DNA of 64,000 bases, from assembly GCA_944325175.1 (NCBI GenBank), contig CALUYZ010000003.1, forward strand, positions 109,402-173,401, written 5' to 3'. Under the pieces are notes generated by a model, which saw only the letters and a program-made list of their open reading frames with translations, was not told the origin of the DNA and did not search any database. Numbering within the stretch: position 1 is the first letter of the stretch; each line of letters begins with the position of its first letter. A program made the translations under genes and the position numbers. The stretch comes from Candidatus Gastranaerophilales bacterium. GTDB lineage: Bacteria; Cyanobacteriota; Vampirovibrionia; Gastranaerophilales; Gastranaerophilaceae. This document shows positions 33,591-42,846 of this stretch, one piece after another.

Positions 33591-34672
33591 ATAAATATCT
33601 AAAGAAAATTATATATTTTATGCAAGATACAACCGTGAGGGTTGTATCTCTTGTTCTTTTGGTATTGCTTATAATCAGCTTTTTTGTTTTTCCTGAATTT
33701 TATAAAACCCAGTTAAACAAAATTCAGAGTTTTTATTTTGTCTATCAGGGCGATAAAGCCTATAAACAACATAAACTGCAAGCTGCGATTGATAATTATA
33801 CAAAAGCTTTGGAATTGCACCCAAAACATTATCGAGCAAGGTATAATTTAGCAAATCTTTATGTTGCCTATGAAGACTATTATTCAGCACTTGAAAATTA
33901 TAAACTTGCGCTTGAACTAAAGCCTGATTTTATGATAGCAAGAATTGACTATGCCATTGTACTTTCCGAAGCTACTTTTAATTATGATAAAGCTATAGAA
34001 GAATATGATACTGCAATAAAAAAAGCGCCAAAGTGGATGTATATTCCATTTATTATAGATAATAAAAAAACGTATAAATATAATAAAGGTGTTGCTTATT
34101 ATAACCAAGGGCTTGCTTGGCGAGGCAAATCTTTAATTTTTGGTCAGGATAAATATAAATCAAGAAAATTTTTATTAAGTGCTGTTGAATCTTATGAAAA
34201 GGCTCTAAAATCAATTAAAGAGTACGATATTTATTATAACTTAGGCATTGCAAATCAACTTCTAAAAAGAAATTTTGCAGCAGGCAGAAGCTACTGTAAG
34301 GCCATTGAAATGGAGCCTATGAATTACGAAGCACATTATAATTTAGCAATTCTTTTAAAATCTATGAAAAAATACAGCGACTCGGCGGAAGAATTTATAA
34401 AAGCCGGTCTTTTACTTGATTCAAAAGGAGATTCCAATAAAACAAGATATGTATATGATGTTTTAAACGAAGTTAATGCAAGATTGGCACTTGACCCTGA
34501 TTATTTGCCCTTAAAACAAAAATTGGATGAAGAAGAATTTGGCAACGGAAAAGTTACATATATCCATGGAAAACTTGTAATATCTGAAGAATTTGATAAA
34601 GCCATGTTTAAAAACTTTAAAACTTGCGCCAATAAAGAACTTTTTGAATCAGAAGAGGATTTTGACGAATAA
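33587..34672 (+). CDS. Membrane-anchored TPR protein
   Basis: 361 aa. One membrane segment at ~18-38 (VVSLVLLVLLIISFFVFP) precedes TPR units starting with VYQGDKAYKQHKLQAAIDNY (~52), then RARYNLANLYVAYEDYYSAL (~83) and YDIYYNLGIANQLLKRNF (~220). A negatively charged tail (ESEEDFDE) ends the protein. It is coupled to the previous TPR gene by ATGA and to the following diguanylate cyclase by a 1-bp TAATG overlap. It may tether the complex to the envelope. Confidence 0.82.
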   Translation: MNKYLKKIIYFMQDTTVRVVSLVLLVLLIISFFVFPEFYKTQLNKIQSFYFVYQGDKAYKQHKLQAAIDNYTKALELHPKHYRARYNLANLYVAYEDYYSALENYKLALELKPDFMIARIDYAIVLSEATFNYDKAIEEYDTAIKKAPKWMYIPFIIDNKKTYKYNKGVAYYNQGLAWRGKSLIFGQDKYKSRKFLLSAVESYEKALKSIKEYDIYYNLGIANQLLKRNFAAGRSYCKAIEMEPMNYEAHYNLAILLKSMKKYSDSAEEFIKAGLLLDSKGDSNKTRYVYDVLNEVNARLALDPDYLPLKQKLDEEEFGNGKVTYIHGKLVISEEFDKAMFKNFKTCANKELFESEEDFDE

Positions 34673-36063
34673 TGCAGGATGAAAACACAAATTTTAACCT
34701 TTTGTATAAAATAATGTATGAATTGACGGTTGTTTTTGAAACTTCAAAAACTCCAAACGAGCTTTTATTGGGCTTAAAACAGGTTTTTAAAAGGTTTTTT
34801 GAAGTTAGCGATATAGAAATTTTTTCAGTTGATGACAGCCTTATTTCTCTTAAAAATTTTGTTAAACCTTGGGAAGTGCTTCCTGTCAATGAAAAAACCA
34901 ATGCGCTTACTTCCGTATTCCATGAATTTAAAAATAACAACATTTCTTATTTAGAAAAAGATTCCAACCTTTATTTTCCTCTCTATGCGCAAGGAAAAAT
35001 TACGGGTGTTGTTAAAATTTCAGGCAATATCCAATTAAAAAATATTTTAGATTTTCTTCCTCTTTTAATTAGGCAAATTTCATTAGCTGTAGTTCATCTC
35101 AGATATTTTGAAACAGTTACAAACAGTGCAAAATTTTATGAAACAATTAGAAATATAGCCAAAATAACAGAAACCCAATATGATTTAAGCTATATTTTAC
35201 CTATCATGGGCGAAATTATAGATGGTTTTATTAAAGAGCATTTAATATACGTTTTTATAAAATCGGCAAACAGAAATGAATATAAATTAATTTGGCCCGC
35301 TAAATGCTCAATAATTAACATAAAAGAATATTTATCCAAAATAAAAAATTCAAACTATTTAGTTTTTGATGAAGGTAAAACTTGTATATTTCCTCTAATT
35401 ACAAAAGGTAAAATTTCAGGTGCCGTTGTTGCCTATAATACTTTGGATTCTTTAAATGAAAATGAAATTAAATATATGCAGCAATTAACACTTCAAGCTT
35501 CAATTACCGTTGATAAAGCAAAAGAATATATGAAAACTCTTGAAAATGCCACATTAGATGCTCTAACAGGCTTAAACAACCGTCATATGTTTTATCAAAG
35601 ATTAAATGAATCCATTTCTAACGCAAAAAGGCAAAAAACAAACCTATGCTGTATTATGACAGATATTGACTTCTTTAAATCAGTAAATGATACCTACGGT
35701 CATGCAGCAGGTGACCTAACCTTAAAAACAGTTGCAAAGACAATTAAAAAAGAATTAAGAGAGTATGATATTGCATCAAGATATGGCGGCGAAGAATTTG
35801 CAATATTGCTTCCAAACACTTCATTGGATGAAGCAAAACTGGTGGCTAAACGTCTAAGAAAGCAAGTTGAAAAGAAAAAAATAAACGTTGAAGAATTAAA
35901 TATTGAAGGTGTAAAAGAAATTTCAGTTACAATTTCTGTTGGTGTAAGCTTGTACAATTCTTCAACCATGAAAGATGCATCAGAACTTTATAAAACAGCA
36001 GACAAGGCGCTTTATATTGCAAAAGAAAGCGGAAGAAACAAAGTTATTGTTTATGAAAATTAA
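34672..36063 (+). CDS. Diguanylate cyclase (GGDEF) with tandem GAF-like sensor region
   Basis: 463 aa, soluble. Residues ~15-285 look like two GAF-like sensory units. The GGDEF domain (~290-463) is intact: LDALTGLNNRHMFYQRL (296-312), DIDFFKSVNDTYGHAAGD (331-348) and the active-site loop GGEEF at 372-376. An inhibitory I-site RxxD (Arg363, Asp366) lies five residues before it, so product feedback by c-di-GMP is expected. The start overlaps the upstream TPR stop as TAATG. Synthesis of c-di-GMP is probably controlled by the TPR partners. Confidence 0.92.
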   Translation: MQDENTNFNLLYKIMYELTVVFETSKTPNELLLGLKQVFKRFFEVSDIEIFSVDDSLISLKNFVKPWEVLPVNEKTNALTSVFHEFKNNNISYLEKDSNLYFPLYAQGKITGVVKISGNIQLKNILDFLPLLIRQISLAVVHLRYFETVTNSAKFYETIRNIAKITETQYDLSYILPIMGEIIDGFIKEHLIYVFIKSANRNEYKLIWPAKCSIINIKEYLSKIKNSNYLVFDEGKTCIFPLITKGKISGAVVAYNTLDSLNENEIKYMQQLTLQASITVDKAKEYMKTLENATLDALTGLNNRHMFYQRLNESISNAKRQKTNLCCIMTDIDFFKSVNDTYGHAAGDLTLKTVAKTIKKELREYDIASRYGGEEFAILLPNTSLDEAKLVAKRLRKQVEKKKINVEELNIEGVKEISVTISVGVSLYNSSTMKDASELYKTADKALYIAKESGRNKVIVYEN

Positions 36064-36159
36064 CGTAAATTTTGTTTAAGCTTAATTTCTTTTTTTGTGC
36101 AAAAAACTTGTTTATGTATTTTAATATATTACATACACTTGAACTTTGGGGCGCAATTT

Positions 36160-38412
36160 ATGAAGGTTGGGGCGCTCGGTTATTATCCGAACAACAACAT
36201 AAAATTTTTAAATAATACTAAAAGTAATACCGATAATAAAAATGTTGGTACAAAAGCAGGTTATGCTTCATACAGTTCAATTTTTTCTTCGTCTTTTCCA
36301 AGCAGTGCTTTTAATTCTAATTTCAACATTTCTTTTAAAGGTGTTGAGTGTCATCCTTCTAATTTTAAAATAAAAATGGCTTATGGGGTTATTTGTCCTT
36401 GCTGTGGTCATGTTATGCTGACCAAAAAACAGTCAAATGCTTTTGTTGCAAGAGTTTCAAATAAAACTGGCGAAGATTTACAAAAGGAACTTGAAAAAGA
36501 ACTTCCATATTTTAGGGAAAATGAAAAACAAATTGCAAACATCTTAATTTCAGACAGTAAAAATAATCCGGATATGGACTTATCTCAGTTGGTTACACTT
36601 GAAGCAAGAGACGGTATCGGAAGTTTGGAATGTTCTCAAAAAGCAATTATCAATGATATAAGAAAACAAGCTGAAGGGCTTTCTTCTAAAAAACGTGAAC
36701 AACTTTTAAGTATATTGGATGATGAAGAAAGTTTGATTGATAATTCTGACGATTTTGTCCATTTTAAAAGACGTAACTTTGTTGATAAAATTGAAAAATT
36801 TAAAATAAGATGTGTTGGCAAAGATAAAGAAACTGCATCTTATATATCTGATTTAGCAAAAAATATGCCGACATCTGCAATGAATAAAGACGCCTTTTTT
36901 GTTAAGTATAAAAGAAGAACAAATGCAGATATAGCACGCCGCCTTGTTTTGCCTTCTTTAGCAACAACAGAGCATATAAGACCTCAATCAAAAAACGGTA
37001 AAAATAACACCGATAATTACATTCCTCTTTGCAGCGATTGTAATTCAAGAAGGGGAAATATTTCATATAGCGAATGGTTTAAAATTCACCCCGAAATGCC
37101 TTCTAATTTGCAAGAATATCTTAATCAGGTTTCAGCTATGATTAAAAACAAAGAATTTATCGGCTGGGAAATATATGATACTTATATTGACGATGTTATA
37201 AAAGCCGTTTATGAAGAAACAAACGGCGCTCTCAGGTTAAAAAAACCTGAAGAAATTGAGGCTCAAGATGCTGATAATTCTGATACCATGCCTGAGCGCT
37301 CTCAACGTTCAATCGATGAACAACGTACAATATGGATGTCTAAATATCAAAGTTTAATTGAAAAAGTTGAAGGGCTTGTTAATCTTCGAGATACGCTTTA
37401 TTCAGATGATGAATTTTTAAATATCATTAAATATCTCAACTTGGAAAATCAACTGTCAGCTTCCAAAAAGAACAGAAAAGCATTGCATAATAATTATATG
37501 AACGCTACATCTGCACACAAACGTATTCAAAGAGAAATTAAAAAAGCCAAAAAAGATGGCGAATCGTCTGAAACCCTTAAGAAGCTTGAAGCAAAGGCAA
37601 AAAGTGCAAAAGAAATATTGGATGCTGCAAAAATATCTTTTGTTGATGAATCATCCAGATATACTGCTTTAGTACAAGAAAGAGATGCTGTCAGGAAAAA
37701 AATTACAACAGTTGAAGATGTGGCAGCAGAAATAAAGAAATTAAAGCAGCGCAAATTGGAAAGTGAACAAAAACAATCTGAAGTTGCAGAATCTTCTGTA
37801 GGTCAATCTAACAGCACAGAGCTTGCCTTTTTAAGACAATCATCTGGTTCTTTATCAAATAAAATTAAAGAATTAAATGAAAGAAATCTTGAAAAAGAAA
37901 AAGTTTTAAATTTTGACTCTCCAAAATCTAAAAAAACAGCATCAAGATACTTTGAACTTCAGGCAAAAATTGCCATGATAGATTCAATCGATATGGAAAC
38001 ATTCAGAAAGCTGTTTTCTGATAATTTCTCTTCCATTGGTCCTGATTTTATTATAGAAGAGGCAAAAAGCGCAATTCAAAGGCAATTAAAAAATATTTTG
38101 CAAAACCCTATAGCTAATTATTACCAAACAAAAGCTGAAATTGAAGAATTAGAATATAAAAAGCGGGTTATTGATGCAGAAATTGCCAAGTTAACCGCAA
38201 ATATTGATTATGACGCTAAAATTCAAGCTTTATACAGAAAGAAAGCTGATGTTCAAAGGAAATTTGCCAATGTTAATATTGATGAAACAATAGCCAGAAT
38301 TCAAAAAGAAGCGGATGACTATCTGCAAAAATACGCTGATAGCTTTGAAAATGAAAATTCATTTCAACATTCAAAGCCAAAGGTTGAAACGTCTTCTTCT
38401 GCATCGTCATAA
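36160..38412 (+). CDS. HNH-endonuclease-like protein with long C-terminal coiled coil
   Basis: 750 aa from the ATG at 36160; a GTG at 36097 in frame is the alternative. The Asn/Ser-rich N-terminus ends in NISFKGVE (~56-63). A first zinc pair CPCC is at 79-82. The HNH-like core is TTEHIRPQSKNG (269-280) followed by NYIPLCSDCNSRRGN (286-300), with His272, Asn286 and Cys291/Cys294 in the usual places. From ~385 to ~745 the sequence is charged and helical with heptad-like coiled coils, ending in a Ser-rich tail. It would bind or cut nucleic acid; no methylase or immunity gene is adjacent. Its 3' end overlaps a convergent gene by 49 bp. Confidence 0.7.
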   Translation: MKVGALGYYPNNNIKFLNNTKSNTDNKNVGTKAGYASYSSIFSSSFPSSAFNSNFNISFKGVECHPSNFKIKMAYGVICPCCGHVMLTKKQSNAFVARVSNKTGEDLQKELEKELPYFRENEKQIANILISDSKNNPDMDLSQLVTLEARDGIGSLECSQKAIINDIRKQAEGLSSKKREQLLSILDDEESLIDNSDDFVHFKRRNFVDKIEKFKIRCVGKDKETASYISDLAKNMPTSAMNKDAFFVKYKRRTNADIARRLVLPSLATTEHIRPQSKNGKNNTDNYIPLCSDCNSRRGNISYSEWFKIHPEMPSNLQEYLNQVSAMIKNKEFIGWEIYDTYIDDVIKAVYEETNGALRLKKPEEIEAQDADNSDTMPERSQRSIDEQRTIWMSKYQSLIEKVEGLVNLRDTLYSDDEFLNIIKYLNLENQLSASKKNRKALHNNYMNATSAHKRIQREIKKAKKDGESSETLKKLEAKAKSAKEILDAAKISFVDESSRYTALVQERDAVRKKITTVEDVAAEIKKLKQRKLESEQKQSEVAESSVGQSNSTELAFLRQSSGSLSNKIKELNERNLEKEKVLNFDSPKSKKTASRYFELQAKIAMIDSIDMETFRKLFSDNFSSIGPDFIIEEAKSAIQRQLKNILQNPIANYYQTKAEIEELEYKKRVIDAEIAKLTANIDYDAKIQALYRKKADVQRKFANVNIDETIARIQKEADDYLQKYADSFENENSFQHSKPKVETSSSASS

Positions 38413-38657
38413 TATGAATTATAATTTGTTTCAAACTCTTTTGGGTTTTCTTCAAAGACATTATTTATTACATTATCATACGAAAATGGCGTATTGATAT
38501 TTTCTGTTGAGTGCATGACGTTAATGCCCGATAAAAAACTTGAATCAAAAGTTCCAAAAATCGATGTATTGTCTTCAGCTACGCTTTTAAGCGAATCTTG
38601 CGGGCTTGAAAGAAAGCTTGATTCTGAAACCAGACTTCCTAAATAATATTCTGACAT
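38364..38657 (-). CDS. Small acidic protein, convergent overlap with the HNH gene
   Basis: 97 aa rich in Ser, Asn, Glu and Asp (MSEYYLGSLVSESSFL.., ending DVSTFGFEC), probably disordered. The AGAGGAT ribosome site 7-13 nt before the ATG supports expression. The last 49 bp lie antisense to the HNH protein's C-terminal codons. No family recognised. Confidence 0.5.
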   Translation of the reverse strand: MSEYYLGSLVSESSFLSSPQDSLKSVAEDNTSIFGTFDSSFLSGINVMHSTENINTPFSYDNVINNVFEENPKEFETNYNSYYDDAEEDVSTFGFEC

Positions 38658-38748
38658 ATATATCCTCTTTTTTTAATTCCTCTTATTTTATTAAAGTTAT
38701 TTATGTTTAAAAAATTGCCATTTTTTTAATTAAAGGTAAAATTTTTTT

Positions 38749-40422
38749 ATGGAGTTCAAATTTGATAAAAATTTAAAATATATTTTCCTTCTTGTCGTTA
38801 TTTTAATTTTTGCTTTTTGGATAAATTATTATAAATTCGGAAACATTTTATACGATACCGGAAGAGAATTTTTAGTGCCTGAAATGGTTTTGAGTGGAAA
38901 AATTTTAATTAAAGATATTTTTCTGTCTTATTTTCCTCTTTCTTATCAGATAAATGCGGTTCTTTTTAAAATATTTGGCTCAAATATGGATGTTTTAAGA
39001 ATTGCAGGTTTTTTGTGCGTAATTGTTATAAATGTTTTTATTTATCTTTCAGCAAAGTTTTTTGTTGATGAAAAAAAGAGCTTTTTAATTGCATTAATTA
39101 TAAGTTTTGCTTTAATGTTTAATGTATCTCACCTTTATAACTACATTTTAAGCTATTCCTACGCTTTTATTTATGCAACCTTGTTTCTTTTTGCTTCTTT
39201 ATTTTATTCTCTTTTATACATAAAGGAGAATAAATTTTTATATCTTTCTTGTTTCTTTTCAGGAATTTGTTTTGCACTGAAGGCTGAATATATTTTTCTT
39301 ATAATTCCTTATTTAATAATGGTTTTATATAAAAAAGCCAAAGTAAAAGAAATTTTAATTTCCGGTATTTTCTTCTTTTTGCCTTTGTTTCTAAGTTTTT
39401 TAATTCTTTTTATTCAAGGGTTTAATTTTTCCGATTTGATTAATTATCTCAAATTTGAAAAAGCTTTTATGTCGTCTAAAATTTTGGCATATTACAACCA
39501 TGTCGTGTTTTTAAAAAACCCTGTATTGTGGTTAAAACAACAAGCCCTCGGCTTTTTTAGATTTTTAGTTTTGTTTTTGCCCTTCTTTTTGGTTTTATAT
39601 TTCCCGTATAAAAAAAGAAGAAAAGTTTTAACTGCTTTTTTGTCTTTTTTTCTTTTTGTTTTGCTTTTTATAGCATCTGTACATATAAAAGATTTTAGTT
39701 TTTTGTCAATTTTTCCATTTTTATCATTGTCGAGTGTTTATATTCTTTATTTTTCATATAAGAGTAAAAATTTTCCGCTTTTATTTTTAACTCTTGTTCA
39801 ATTTGCGCTTTTGATAAGAATTAATTTTATATATTCATCCGCCTATGCCGCATTTTTGATGCCTGTAGGACTTTTTGTAAACCTTTTATTTTTCTTGCAT
39901 TTTTTAAAGTTTGAGAATTTTAAGAAAATTCTTTCCTTATTTTTGCTTTTTATCTCTATTTTAAATTTTGTATATTTCACTATGGCTCAGGCAATTTTTG
40001 CAATAAATCCGATTGAAACAAGTAAAGGCTTAATTTATACGGATAATAAAAAACAAAGAGATGCTATTGTTGACTTTAACAAATTTTTAAATAGATTGGA
40101 TAAATCGGCAACAGTTTTAATTTTGCCCGATGGTGCTATTTTTAATTATTTTTCAAATCTTAAAACAAATTCAAAATATTATCAGTTATTGCCAAACCAT
40201 ATTGAAGTTTTGGGAGAAGAAAATATTATCAAAGATTTAGAAAAAACTCCCCCTGATTATATTGTAAACACAAATCTTGACTATACAATTTATTCAACAC
40301 CTTTATTTTGTAAAGATTTTGGGCAAAAAATTTGTAATTTTACCAAAAATAATTATCTTTTATTGGGTGAAATTAAAAACGGCAATGATTTAATTTTTGA
40401 AATATATAAATATAAAAAATAG
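38749..40422 (+). CDS. Multi-pass GT-C-like membrane glycosyltransferase
   Basis: 557 aa with ~11 membrane segments and a soluble C-terminal ~130 residues. The first extracytoplasmic loop has ILYDTGREFLVPEMV; the acidic residues sit where GT-C enzymes keep their catalytic Asp. The architecture resembles the protein at 4115. Phe/Leu/Ile content is very high. TAAAAT (38737-38742) ends exactly 6 nt before the ATG, with no usable ribosome site, so a leaderless mRNA is likely. The NUDIX and msbA genes follow. Confidence 0.7.
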   Translation: MEFKFDKNLKYIFLLVVILIFAFWINYYKFGNILYDTGREFLVPEMVLSGKILIKDIFLSYFPLSYQINAVLFKIFGSNMDVLRIAGFLCVIVINVFIYLSAKFFVDEKKSFLIALIISFALMFNVSHLYNYILSYSYAFIYATLFLFASLFYSLLYIKENKFLYLSCFFSGICFALKAEYIFLIIPYLIMVLYKKAKVKEILISGIFFFLPLFLSFLILFIQGFNFSDLINYLKFEKAFMSSKILAYYNHVVFLKNPVLWLKQQALGFFRFLVLFLPFFLVLYFPYKKRRKVLTAFLSFFLFVLLFIASVHIKDFSFLSIFPFLSLSSVYILYFSYKSKNFPLLFLTLVQFALLIRINFIYSSAYAAFLMPVGLFVNLLFFLHFLKFENFKKILSLFLLFISILNFVYFTMAQAIFAINPIETSKGLIYTDNKKQRDAIVDFNKFLNRLDKSATVLILPDGAIFNYFSNLKTNSKYYQLLPNHIEVLGEENIIKDLEKTPPDYIVNTNLDYTIYSTPLFCKDFGQKICNFTKNNYLLLGEIKNGNDLIFEIYKYKK

Positions 40423-40450
40423 TTTTTTGATAGTATAATATCAATTAAAA

Positions 40451-41017
40451 ATGGAGTTAGAAAGAGATTTGATTTTATATAAGACTGAATTTCTTACACT
40501 GAAGGCATACAAGCGGGAAAATAAGCCCGATTGGGTTTATGTTTCACGTGACAATGCAAAAAATGTTGTTGTTATTTTGCCTGTTATAAAAAAAGAAAAT
40601 AAAGAGTATGTTTTGTTTTTAATAACAAAAAGACCGCCTTTGATTGCAGAAAATAAGGCTGAATTTTGTTTAGAGATTCCAAGCGGGCTTGTCGGAGATG
40701 AAATAAAATCTGAAACCGTTCAAGATGCGCTTAAAAAAGAACTTCTTGAAGAAACAGGGCTTGTTGCCGATAAATTTCAAATTTTAACCAAACTTGTTTC
40801 AACTTCAGGTGGTCTTACAAGTGAAACTTCATTAATTGCGAAAGCTTTTATTTCAAATTCTAATCAGGTTAAACCGCCCGTATCTGACGGCGGCGTTATT
40901 GTTGATAGAATATTGGTTCAAAAAGAAGAAATAAAACAATTTATAAAACAAAAAGAAGATGAGGGTTTTGCTATAAGCTCTCAAATGTTAGCTGCACTTT
41001 ACTATTTAGGGGATTAA
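40451..41017 (+). CDS. NUDIX hydrolase, ADP-ribose pyrophosphatase-like
   Basis: 188 aa. The Nudix box reads GLVGDEIKSET..ALKKELLEETGL (~76-102), with Lys in place of the usual Arg of REUxEE. The WVYVSRDNAKNVVVILPV start and LEIPSGLVGDE segment resemble ADP-ribose and nucleoside-diphosphate-sugar pyrophosphatases. TATAAT at 40434-40439 would give a leader of only a few nucleotides. Two bp separate its stop from the msbA start, so the two are cotranscribed. Confidence 0.85.
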   Translation: MELERDLILYKTEFLTLKAYKRENKPDWVYVSRDNAKNVVVILPVIKKENKEYVLFLITKRPPLIAENKAEFCLEIPSGLVGDEIKSETVQDALKKELLEETGLVADKFQILTKLVSTSGGLTSETSLIAKAFISNSNQVKPPVSDGGVIVDRILVQKEEIKQFIKQKEDEGFAISSQMLAALYYLGD

Positions 41018-41019
41018 AA

Positions 41020-42834
41020 ATGAAATTGGCATTTTCAACTGCAAGTACTGCATTTAATTATAAATATTTAATGACAAGATTGTTCCCGTATCTAAAACCA
41101 CACTTAGGAAGAATTTTTTTGGCATTTTCTTTGGCAATTCCTTTGGGTTTATTGGACGGTGCAACAGCTTTTGCTCTAAAACCATATATAGATGTTGTTG
41201 TTAACGGAAACACAATGGTTGTAAGGGGTTTTGAACTTACAAGAGATTTGTTGGCAAATTTTATTCCCTTTTTAATTGTTGCTTTTGCTACCGTGCAGGG
41301 CGTTTTAAGATATCTGAACACTTATTTGTCAGATTGGCTTAGCAATAAAATTTCAAACTCTGTTAAAATTGATTTATTTAAAAAATTAATTAAAATGGAT
41401 TCGAAATTTTTTGATGATAATTCCTCAGGGCTTGTAATAACAAGGTTTTTGGGTGACCCTGATACTGCATCAAGAACGATAGTGGATTCTATTAAGAATT
41501 TAATCACATGCGCAACAGAAGCACTTGGATTAATTGCTGTTTTATTGTGGACAAGCTGGAAACTTGCTTTTGTGGGCGTTATTGTTTTAACAATCGCCTT
41601 TTTACCTTTAGCATTACTTAGAAAAAGAATTAAAAAAGTTTCAAATGAATCTGCTGTTTTAGGTGGGGGTATTACAACCAACTTTAATGAAACATACCAT
41701 GGTAACAAAATCATGACAGGCTATGCTCTTCAAGATAAATTGTTTAATAAATTTGAAAAGCAGATTAGAAAATCTTTTGACTTAACCATGTCGTTATCAA
41801 AACGTGCAGGGTGGATGAGCCCGATTATGTACTGCATTGCAAGCGTTGGTATTGCTATTGTTATGTTTTTTGGAAATCATCTTATAATTACAGGCGAGAT
41901 GACAACAGGCAGCTTTGCAAGTTTTATAACGTCATTGTTGCTTTTATATAAGCCCGTAAAAGGTTTAGGCGGTACATTAACAGGTTTGCAAGGTGTTTTT
42001 GTTGCTGCATCAAGGGTTTTTGAGTTGTTTGATTTAGTTCCCGAAATTAAAGATAAAGATAATGCAATAGAATTAAAAGGCATAAATGATAAAATACAAT
42101 TCAAAAATGTTAATTTTGAGTATGTAGAAAATGTTCCTGTTTTGAAAAACATTAATTTTGAAGTTAAGAAATTTGAAACCGTTGCGCTTGTTGGTAATTC
42201 TGGTGGTGGAAAAAGTACTATAGTAAATCTTTTACCAAGATTTTATGATGTAAAATCAGGTTCAATCTTAATTGATAATGTTGATATTCGTGATTTTTCC
42301 TTATATTCTCTAAGACAAAATATATCAGAGGTTTTTCAAGATAACTTCCTGTTTTCAGGTACAATTAGAGAAAATATTTTGATGGGAAAATTTGATGCCA
42401 CGGAAGAAGAAATACAAAATGCCGTTAGGTTGGCGCATCTTGATGAATTTTTAGAGCATTTGGAAAATGGCATTGATACCGTTATTGGAGAACGTGGCGC
42501 AAGCTTGTCAGGCGGTCAAAGACAAAGGGTGGCTATTGCTCGTGCCATATTGAAAAATGCTCCGATTATTGTTTTGGATGAAGCTACATCTGCGCTGGAT
42601 AATAAATCTGAGGCAATCGTGCAAAAGGCGCTTGAAAACCTTATGCAAAACAGAACGGTTTTTGTTATTGCCCACAGGTTGTCTACAATTAAAAATGCTG
42701 ACAGAATAATGGTTGTAAACGATGGCGAATTGGCTGAAATTGGCACCCATGATGAACTTATGCAAATTCCAAACGGTCAGTATAAAGCCTTATATGATAT
42801 GCAATTCAGAAATTCTGAAGTTCAATTAGTTTAA
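41020..42834 (+). CDS. msbA: MsbA-like lipid flippase ABC transporter
   Basis: 604 aa half-transporter with six membrane helices (~1-330) fused to an ATPase. Walker A VGNSGGGKSTIVNLLPRFYD (~394), signature LSGGQRQRVAIARAIL (~498) and Walker B PIIVLDEATSALD (~520) are intact; the H-loop is FVIAHRLSTI. MsbA-type proteins flip lipid A or polyprenyl-linked lipids across the inner membrane. AGGGGA precedes the ATG. It is convergent with the next gene, 12 bp apart. Confidence 0.85.
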   Translation: MKLAFSTASTAFNYKYLMTRLFPYLKPHLGRIFLAFSLAIPLGLLDGATAFALKPYIDVVVNGNTMVVRGFELTRDLLANFIPFLIVAFATVQGVLRYLNTYLSDWLSNKISNSVKIDLFKKLIKMDSKFFDDNSSGLVITRFLGDPDTASRTIVDSIKNLITCATEALGLIAVLLWTSWKLAFVGVIVLTIAFLPLALLRKRIKKVSNESAVLGGGITTNFNETYHGNKIMTGYALQDKLFNKFEKQIRKSFDLTMSLSKRAGWMSPIMYCIASVGIAIVMFFGNHLIITGEMTTGSFASFITSLLLLYKPVKGLGGTLTGLQGVFVAASRVFELFDLVPEIKDKDNAIELKGINDKIQFKNVNFEYVENVPVLKNINFEVKKFETVALVGNSGGGKSTIVNLLPRFYDVKSGSILIDNVDIRDFSLYSLRQNISEVFQDNFLFSGTIRENILMGKFDATEEEIQNAVRLAHLDEFLEHLENGIDTVIGERGASLSGGQRQRVAIARAILKNAPIIVLDEATSALDNKSEAIVQKALENLMQNRTVFVIAHRLSTIKNADRIMVVNDGELAEIGTHDELMQIPNGQYKALYDMQFRNSEVQLV

Positions 42835-42846
42835 TAAAAAAATAAT

